Both the position numbers and the translations under genes were made by a program. The notes under the pieces are model-generated. The model worked only from the letters and a program-made list of their open reading frames with translations. It was not told the DNA's origin and did no database searches. This document shows positions 1 to 6,011 of a stretch of DNA of 9,026 nt, in pieces. Numbering within the stretch: position 1 is the first letter of the stretch; every line of letters starts with the position of its first letter. The stretch is from the NCBI RefSeq assembly GCF_001556045.1, contig NZ_LSIC01000184.1:1-9026 (forward strand), written 5' to 3'. The DNA is from Bradyrhizobium sp. CCH5-F6 (GTDB taxonomy: Bacteria; Pseudomonadota; Alphaproteobacteria; Rhizobiales; Xanthobacteraceae).

Positions 1-38
1 GGCCCCTGAACATTAAAGGGGCACAGATATACGGTAGA
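1..38 (+). repeat. Left terminal inverted repeat (IRL)
   Basis: Bases 1-34 are identical to the reverse complement of the last 34 bases of the window; positions 36-37 also match, while 35 and 38 do not. The ACG at 31-33 followed by GTAG fits the conserved inner end of 38-bp Tn3-family repeats (ACG then about TAAG), which supports base 1 as the true tip. The tip reads GGCCCC rather than the usual GGGG. Within the repeat, GCCCCT (2-7) and AGGGGC (17-22) are complementary, so the tip can fold on itself. This is the expected binding and cleavage site for TnpA. Confidence 0.95.
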
Positions 39-111
39 AAGTTCAGATCACGAACAGCGACGGGCTTCCGCGCCACAGTCGAAGGTCGTAGAAGGGTGGA
101 ACTTTGCCGTT

Positions 112-135
112 CGTCTCGCCCATCGGAACGAGACG
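112..135. repeat. 24-bp inverted repeat in the ptx leader
   Basis: CGTCTCG (112-118) and CGAGACG (129-135) are perfect reverse complements separated by 10 bases. The DNA could form a 7-bp GC-rich stem or offer a two-fold symmetric protein site. No T-run follows on either strand, so an intrinsic terminator is unlikely. It lies about 230 bp before ptxA and its role is unknown. Confidence 0.4.
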
Positions 136-280
136 CCATTCACAACACAAGCACCTAGGTTTGAACGCGGAAATGAGACATTTGCGGATGTAACAACCTT
201 GCCGCAATGCAGCATCGTCCGCCTTGCACGCGGCGAAGGGTCACTTCACTGACGGATAGAGTCACAAAACCTTCGCGACC

Positions 281-298
281 TTGACATCGAAGTGTCAT
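281..298 (+). promoter_or_regulatory. Candidate Pho box (PhoB-binding direct repeat)
   Basis: Two 7-mers, TTGACAT (281-287) and GTGTCAT (292-298), are separated by four bases. The PhoB consensus is two CTGTCAT-like repeats with a 4-base spacer; the copies match 5/7 and 6/7 with exact spacing. The box ends 63 bases before the ptxA start codon. In Pseudomonas stutzeri ptx expression responds to phosphate starvation through PhoB, so such a site is biologically expected. The same bases also read as a dyad, TGACA-N6-TGTCA, and contain TTGACA, a perfect sigma-70 -35 hexamer, though no good -10 lies 16-18 bases after it. Confidence 0.55.
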
Positions 299-308
299 CC
301 ACGAGCCC

Positions 309-314
309 TACTGT
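309..314 (+). promoter_or_regulatory. Possible -10 element of the ptx promoter
   Basis: TACTGT starts 10 bases after the end of the candidate Pho box, the distance at which the -10 usually follows a PhoB site. It retains the first T, second A and final T of TATAAT, 3 of 6 positions, so the match is weak. Transcription would start near 320, inside the adjacent LysR-type dyad. Confidence 0.25.
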
Positions 315-329
315 ATTGCGAAACGCAAT
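315..329. promoter_or_regulatory. LysR-type dyad, candidate PtxE operator
   Basis: ATTGCG-AAA-CGCAAT is a perfect 15-bp interrupted palindrome. It contains T316-N11-A328 inside the symmetry, the classic form of a LysR-family recognition box. It lies 32 bases before the ptxA start, in or beside the inferred transcription start. Since the operon encodes one LysR-type protein (PtxE), that protein is the natural candidate to bind here. A site so close to the start could act in repression or autoregulation. The assignment is inference from symmetry and position. Confidence 0.45.
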
Positions 330-361
330 CTCTGCGTCATTCACATTACAGATGGTGATCC

Positions 362-2070
<1,709 letters not shown>

Positions 2071-2077
2071 GGACGTG

Positions 2078-2896
2078 ATGACGACGCTCGGCGCAACCAC
2101 AATCAACACAACAAACCATTATCTCGATCAGTACAGTCGGGCGTGGATCCGGCAGTCTGCCCAGGTTGCTGCGGTACTCGCTATTGTGCTGGTTGCATTC
2201 TGGTATGTTGGTCTTCTGGATTTCGGGACCCTGGCAAACGGGGTTCCGGCCATCTTAACGCTGGCCCGCGAGGCGATGCCGCCGGATTTCACCAATGCGC
2301 GCGCGTGGCTCAAGCCGCTGGTGGACACCTTGGCAATGAGTATTGCCGGAACGGCAATAGCGGTGCTTCTGTCATTTCCGCTGGCTTTTCTTGCTGCCCG
2401 GAACACGTCGCCGCACACGATCGTATTTCATGTCGCCCGTACCCTGCTAAACGCTCTTCGCTCGGTCCCGGAGCTGATTATGGGCATCATTTTCGTTGCT
2501 GCCGTAGGCTTTGGTGCTTTACCCGGCGTTCTGGCATTAGGCCTGCATTCGGTCGGTATGGTCGGCAAGTTTTTTGCGGAAGCAATTGAGCATGTCGATG
2601 AGGCCCCCATAGAGGCTGCGCGCGCCGCAGGTGCAACTCCGGTTCAAGTGTTGTTCCACGCCGTCCTGCCACAAGTGTCATCGCAGTTCGCAGACGTATC
2701 CGTCTATCGCTGGGAATATAACTTCCGCGCATCCACGATAATGGGAATGGTTGGCGCAGGCGGTATTGGGTTTGAGCTGATGGGATCGCTTCGAATCATG
2801 TTGTATCAAGAAGTCAGCGCCATTTTACTCGTCATCCTGATAATGGTGACAATCGTCGATGGCCTGAGCGGCTATTTGCGGAAGAAATTCAAGTAA
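2078..2896 (+). CDS. ptxC: Phosphite ABC transporter, permease subunit PtxC
   Basis: This 272-residue inner-membrane protein of the PhnE-like permease family forms the channel for phosphite. Hydrophobic segments lie at about 30-47, 84-107, 131-161 and 246-262. The EAA coupling loop that contacts the ATPase is clear at 179-198, starting EAARAAG and ending VLP. The conserved GMVGAGGIGFEL segment follows at about 223-234. I chose the ATG at 2078, seven bases after the ptxB stop, with GAGGA at 2069-2073 just ahead; a TTG at 2045 would overlap ptxB and adds 11 unlikely residues, and a GTG at 2075 is too close to the ribosome site. Family members transport phosphonates too, so substrate is assigned by context. 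Confidence 0.88.
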   Translation: MTTLGATTINTTNHYLDQYSRAWIRQSAQVAAVLAIVLVAFWYVGLLDFGTLANGVPAILTLAREAMPPDFTNARAWLKPLVDTLAMSIAGTAIAVLLSFPLAFLAARNTSPHTIVFHVARTLLNALRSVPELIMGIIFVAAVGFGALPGVLALGLHSVGMVGKFFAEAIEHVDEAPIEAARAAGATPVQVLFHAVLPQVSSQFADVSVYRWEYNFRASTIMGMVGAGGIGFELMGSLRIMLYQEVSAILLVILIMVTIVDGLSGYLRKKFK

Positions 2897-2908
2897 GGAC
2901 CGGCCATC

Positions 2909-3910
2909 GTGAAACCGCGCGTCGTCATCACCCACAAAGTGCATCAGGAAACCTTGGATCTCCTCTGTGACCATTGTGAAGTCACTCCCAATCAAACTAT
3001 GGAAACCCTGCCCCGCGAAGAGATTCGCCGCCGTGTCGGCACGGCGGATGCAATGATGGCCTTCATGCCGGACTGGGTCGACGCCGATTTCCTGGCAGCT
3101 TGCCCGCAGATGAAGGTCATCGGCGCGGCCTTGAAGGGCTACGATAACTTCGATGTCGCGGCCTGTACGGCCCGGGGCATCTGGCTGAGCATCGTGCCTG
3201 ACCTCCTGACCGTGCCGACGGCTGAGTTGGCCATCGGCCTTACCATCGGCCTCACCCGCAAGATGATCCAGGCCGATGCCAGGGTCCGCTGCGGCAAATT
3301 CGCCGGTTGGCGGCCGGAGTTTTTCGGCCTGGGCATCGCGGGGTCCGCCATTGGTATTCTCGGAATGGGGGCGATTGGGCAAGCCATCGCCGAACGGCTG
3401 AATGGCTGGGGCGCAACGCTGCTATACAACGACCGGGTGCCGATCCCAGCACCCGGCGGCGAAGCTCGACCTAGTGTTGCTCGGCGCAGCCTGGAGGAGG
3501 TATTATCCGAATCCGATATCGTCATCCTGGCCCTGGCGCTGGCCCCAGACACCATCCATCTGATCAACGACAGGACGCTCGCCCTGATGAAACCAGGCGC
3601 ATACCTCGTGAATCCATGCCGCGGCTCTGTCGTGAGCGAAGCTGCTGTTCTAACTGCGCTCACCAGCGGTCAGCTCGGCGGGTATGCCGCCGACGTGTTC
3701 GAGCTGGAGGATTGGGCTCGCGAAGACAGACCGCGGGAGATCGCTCCGGGCTTGCTGGGTCACCCAAACACGATGTTCAGCCCGCATATTGGCTCTGCTG
3801 TTAAGAAAGTTCGCTTGGCAATCGAACTGCGCGCTGCAGAAAATATCCTGCAGGCCCTTTCGGGTAAGCCGCCAATGGATGCCGTCAACAATCCGAGACA
3901 AGTGGCTTAG
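2909..3910 (+). CDS. ptxD: NAD-dependent phosphite dehydrogenase PtxD
   Basis: This 333-residue cytoplasmic enzyme oxidises phosphite with NAD+ and water to phosphate and NADH, the key step of the operon. It belongs to the D-2-hydroxyacid dehydrogenase family and strongly resembles the Pseudomonas stutzeri enzyme as I remember it, with shared blocks such as FDNFDVxACTARG-like (near 78-90), [15 protein letters not shown] (97-111), [10 protein letters not shown] (233-242) and [12 protein letters not shown] (254-265). The nucleotide fold carries GMGAIG (152-157). Lys76, Arg238, Glu267 and His293 correspond to the known Lys76, Arg237, Glu266 and His292, the latter three shifted by one residue. 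The cofactor-specificity positions read Asp175-Arg176, where P. stutzeri has Glu175-Ala176. Start is GTG, nine bases after AAGGA (2895-2899), and 12 bases after the ptxC stop. Confidence 0.96.
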   Translation: MKPRVVITHKVHQETLDLLCDHCEVTPNQTMETLPREEIRRRVGTADAMMAFMPDWVDADFLAACPQMKVIGAALKGYDNFDVAACTARGIWLSIVPDLLTVPTAELAIGLTIGLTRKMIQADARVRCGKFAGWRPEFFGLGIAGSAIGILGMGAIGQAIAERLNGWGATLLYNDRVPIPAPGGEARPSVARRSLEEVLSESDIVILALALAPDTIHLINDRTLALMKPGAYLVNPCRGSVVSEAAVLTALTSGQLGGYAADVFELEDWAREDRPREIAPGLLGHPNTMFSPHIGSAVKKVRLAIELRAAENILQALSGKPPMDAVNNPRQVA

Positions 3911-3917
3911 ATCGGCA

Positions 3918-4805
3918 ATGCTGAATCTAGTATGGGTGCGGACATTTCTGGCCCTGGCGAAGCATAAGAGCTTTCAAGCGTCCGCAGAATATCTTCGGAT
4001 CGCTCAGCCGACGGCCTCATCACATATCCAGAAGCTTGAGGAGCAGCTGGGTGTCCTGCTATTCCATCGCTCCCGAACGGGGTGCGAGCCGACGCGGGAA
4101 GCGATGAACTTTCTGCCTTATGCCCAGAGCATCCTTAGGGTTAACGAGCGTGCACTCGCCGCGGTCTCTGGGGAGCGCACGCGGATCGGTGCCAGTTCCA
4201 ATATCGGAATCTATCTGCTGCAGCCCTATGTCCGGTCATATCTGGAAGGCCGCGATCCAGCGGCTTTTGATATGGTGATTGACCGCAATCCGTCCATCGT
4301 CGAGAAACTGGAGAATGTCGAAATAGATGTGGCCGTGTTGGAATGGTGGGACAACCGCGACGGCTGCCAAGTCGAGCGCTGGAGAAGCGAGCCCGTCGTC
4401 GTCATCGTTCCGCCCGATCATCCATTGGCGTCTCAAGACCACATTGATCCGGTTCAGTTATCCGCATTTGAGCTTCTCGGCGGCGAACCTGGCACCGGGA
4501 CCGGGCGGATGCTTGCGAAATATTTCGGCGATCACGCTCAAATGCCGCGGGTTTCCCTACAGTTGGGTAGCACCGAGGCTGTCAAGCAGGCGGTAAAGGC
4601 TGGAGTTGGCATCTCTCTAGTTCTGGCGTCAGCCGTATCGGACGAGGTGCGGGCCGGAAGCCTGCGTGCCTTACCCTTCCCTGACCCGCCGCTACGAAAG
4701 GACCTGTTTGTCGCTTGGCGCACCGGCATTTCGGGCATGCCTATACCGGCCTTCGCCCAGCATCTATTGAACGCTCACTGCAATGAGACGGTATCCGCTC
4801 GCTGA
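3918..4805 (+). CDS. ptxE: LysR-family transcriptional regulator PtxE
   Basis: This 295-residue protein has the length and layout of LysR-type regulators. An N-terminal winged helix-turn-helix spans about residues 2-60, with the SFQASAEYLRIAQPTASSHI region (18-37) as the helix-turn-helix and LGVLLFHR (44-51) following it; the rest (about 85-290) is the effector-binding domain. A gene of this type closes the ptx operon in Pseudomonas stutzeri. I chose the ATG at 3918, seven bases after the ptxD stop, because it places the helix-turn-helix at the usual distance from the N terminus; an upstream open frame runs into ptxD and is not credible. No clear ribosome site precedes it, so it is probably translated by coupling to ptxD. 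It has no separate promoter. Effector and role (activator or repressor) are not visible. Confidence 0.9.
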   Translation: MLNLVWVRTFLALAKHKSFQASAEYLRIAQPTASSHIQKLEEQLGVLLFHRSRTGCEPTREAMNFLPYAQSILRVNERALAAVSGERTRIGASSNIGIYLLQPYVRSYLEGRDPAAFDMVIDRNPSIVEKLENVEIDVAVLEWWDNRDGCQVERWRSEPVVVIVPPDHPLASQDHIDPVQLSAFELLGGEPGTGTGRMLAKYFGDHAQMPRVSLQLGSTEAVKQAVKAGVGISLVLASAVSDEVRAGSLRALPFPDPPLRKDLFVAWRTGISGMPIPAFAQHLLNAHCNETVSAR

Positions 4806-4812
4806 CGTCAGC
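4801..4812. repeat. 12-bp perfect palindrome across the ptxE stop codon
   Basis: GCTGACGTCAGC reads the same on both strands and contains the ptxE TGA stop. It may be chance or a protein site; it has no loop, so it is a poor terminator. Function unknown. Confidence 0.3.
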
Positions 4813-4830
4813 GCCTCTCGAATCGGCTAC

Positions 4831-4860
4831 ATGCGCGTTTTGTTGGTCATGAACGCGTAT
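4831..4860 (+). terminator. Stem-loop after ptxE, possible operon terminator
   Basis: ATGCGCGTT (4831-4839) pairs with AACGCGTAT (4852-4860) over nine positions with one G-T wobble, leaving a 12-base loop. It begins 25 bases after the ptxE stop, a sensible place for a terminator. Only a short TTT lies at the 3' end, so an intrinsic terminator would be weak. Confidence 0.3.
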
Positions 4861-4996
4861 TTCGCACGGTCTAAGCGGTCGCTCAACCGGTTCGATGATT
4901 GAGTGAGGAGCTTAAATGCGACGTCAAAGAGCGTGGGTACAGGCGATCTGTTTTCGCATGCGCTCTGCGGTCAGCTGAAGGCGGCCCAGCTCCATC

Positions 4997-5013
4997 AACC
5001 CATGTCATGGGTT
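4997..5013. repeat. 17-bp dyad AACCCATG-T-CATGGGTT
   Basis: Two perfect 8-base arms flank a single central base. As RNA the stem would need to open to give a loop and is followed only by a broken T-rich GTTTCTT. It could be a weak terminator or a symmetric protein site in the convergent region. Confidence 0.3.
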
Positions 5014-5249
5014 CGTGTTTCTTAGTCGATCTGGCTAGCTTCTCCTGTGGCGAATGTCCGCAAAGTGGCAACCAAGCCGCCCTCGGCAACCAATCGAAAG
5101 CGCAGAATTCCACTCCACCGCGACGTTCCTGCCCTCTGCCGGAAAAGGCCGCAGTGGCTCATGGCTTGCCGTACAACTTTCTCGAACCAAGGTCCGAAAG
5201 GGGTCCGGGAGCGGCCGGAGAAGGCACGAAGCTGTCCCCCTCGCATACT

Positions 5250-5882
5250 TCAGGTTTCGCGCTTGCGACGACTGAGCAGCTTTTCACCATCGGCTCTCAA
5301 CTCGCCTTCTGGCCCGACAAACCGGTAGAGCGTCTGCCGGGTAATTCCGAGTTCGGCACAGAGATCGCGCACCTTGGTTGCCGGTTGTCCCATGGATGCG
5401 GCGGCAAGCCGCAGCTTGGCTGGCGTCATCTTGAAGGGGCGGCCGCCGTTGCGCCCTCGGGCGCGGGCTGACGCCAGGCCTGCCTTAGTCCGTTCGACGA
5501 TCAACTCACGTTCGAACTCAGCCAGCCCGGCGAAGATGGCGAATACCAGTCGGCCGTTGGTAGTGGTGGTGTCGATCGATGCGCCTTCGCCAGCCAATAT
5601 CTTCAGACCAATGGCGCGTTTGGTTAGATCGCCGACCAGGTTGACCAGATGACGTAGATCACGGCCGAGCCGATCCAGTTTCCAAACCACGAGTGTGTCG
5701 CCAACACGCAGCGCCTTCAGGCATGCCTCAAGACCGGGTCGGTCGTCGCGGCGGCCCGAGGCTGCATCCTCATAGATATGGTCAGGCAGAACGCCGGCCC
5801 TGATCAGGGCGTCGCGCTGCAGGTCGTGGGCTTGACTGCCATCAGCTTTCGAGACCCGTGCGTATCCGATCAACAATGTCAT
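5250..5882 (-). CDS. tnpR: Serine site-specific recombinase, Tn3-type resolvase TnpR
   Basis: This 210-residue resolvase/invertase-family protein should resolve the cointegrate formed in replicative transposition by recombining two res copies. The N-terminal catalytic domain opens MTLLIGYARVS, with nucleophile Ser11 and Arg9 alongside. The WKLDRLGRDLRHLV segment (67-80) carries further conserved active-site arginines (Arg71, Arg74), and the long dimerisation helix spans about 115-140. A helix-turn-helix near 168-188 (VRDLCAELGITRQTLYRFVG region) binds DNA. It is somewhat longer than the Tn3/gamma-delta resolvases (about 185 residues) because of a short charged C-terminal tail. It is divergent from tnpA and convergent with ptxE. 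An invertase role is possible from sequence alone, but the position beside tnpA makes it the resolvase. Confidence 0.92.
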   Translation of the reverse strand: MTLLIGYARVSKADGSQAHDLQRDALIRAGVLPDHIYEDAASGRRDDRPGLEACLKALRVGDTLVVWKLDRLGRDLRHLVNLVGDLTKRAIGLKILAGEGASIDTTTTNGRLVFAIFAGLAEFERELIVERTKAGLASARARGRNGGRPFKMTPAKLRLAAASMGQPATKVRDLCAELGITRQTLYRFVGPEGELRADGEKLLSRRKRET

Positions 5883-6011
5883 TTATACGTCCGTTTGTGT
5901 GACATTCTTCATTTGGTCGCGCCAAAGTCTGTAGATTGTCACATAACCCGTCTTGCAATGTAAGCTCCATGAACGGTTATCTCCGATCTTTTTGTGACGA
6001 ACGGAGTACCC
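5883..6011. promoter_or_regulatory. Probable res site and divergent tnpR/tnpA promoter region
   Basis: The 129-bp gap between the divergent tnpR and tnpA has the size and position of Tn3-type res sites, which also hold both promoters. Three copies of a TGTGAC-centred motif are visible: TGTGACA (5898-5904), its inverted form TGTCACA (5937-5943), and TTGTGACG (5993-6000). The first two form a 46-bp symmetric span, inside which TTTGG-N5-CCAAA (5912-5926) is a further dyad. These are plausible resolvase half-sites. Exact subsites I, II and III cannot be set by eye. TnpR binding here would repress both genes, as known for Tn3. Confidence 0.6.

Larger units (their letters stand above)
39..361 (+). 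other. Leader between IRL and ptxA, holding candidate control sites
   Basis: No convincing gene is seen here on either strand. The stretch should hold the promoter of the ptx operon. Candidate elements, listed separately, are a 24-bp dyad at 112-135, a Pho-box-like repeat at 281-298, a weak -10 at 309-314 and a LysR-type dyad at 315-329. Smaller symmetries are also visible: GTTC-N7-GAAC at 41-55, ACAT-N6-ATGT at 178-191, TTGC-C-GCAA at 199-207, and TGAC-N7-GTCA at 250-264. Several share a TTGC/GCAA core with the dyad at 315-329 and could be further regulator half-sites. That link is a guess. Confidence 0.6.
4806..5249. other. Non-coding junction between ptxE and tnpR
   Basis: The operon and tnpR converge here. 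Open frames on both strands are unremarkable, lack recognisable motifs and overlap one another, so I call no gene. A stem-loop at 4831-4860 and a dyad at 4997-5013 are described separately. This stretch marks the boundary between passenger and transposition module and may contain remnants of the event that brought them together; I see no insertion-sequence end or att site. I found no internal copy of the terminal repeat here. Confidence 0.55.

Noticed and set aside
1..361. CRISPR array, tRNA or riboswitch in the leader
   Set aside because: No regularly spaced direct repeats, no cloverleaf and no recognised aptamer core are seen; only small dyads.
3684..3917. An N-terminal extension of PtxE reading into ptxD
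   Set aside because: It would add 78 residues in a shadow frame of ptxD and displace the helix-turn-helix from its normal position.
4916..4978. A 20-residue open frame (MRRQRAWVQAICFRMRSAVS) with AGGAG six bases ahead
   Set aside because: The ribosome site is good, but the peptide is very short, matches nothing I recognise and lies in a stretch without other coding signs.
5022..5246. A 74-residue frame on the minus strand downstream of tnpR
   Set aside because: It overlaps other frames on the plus strand, has no recognisable motif or ribosome site, and is rich in Arg/Gly as expected of chance frames in GC-rich DNA.
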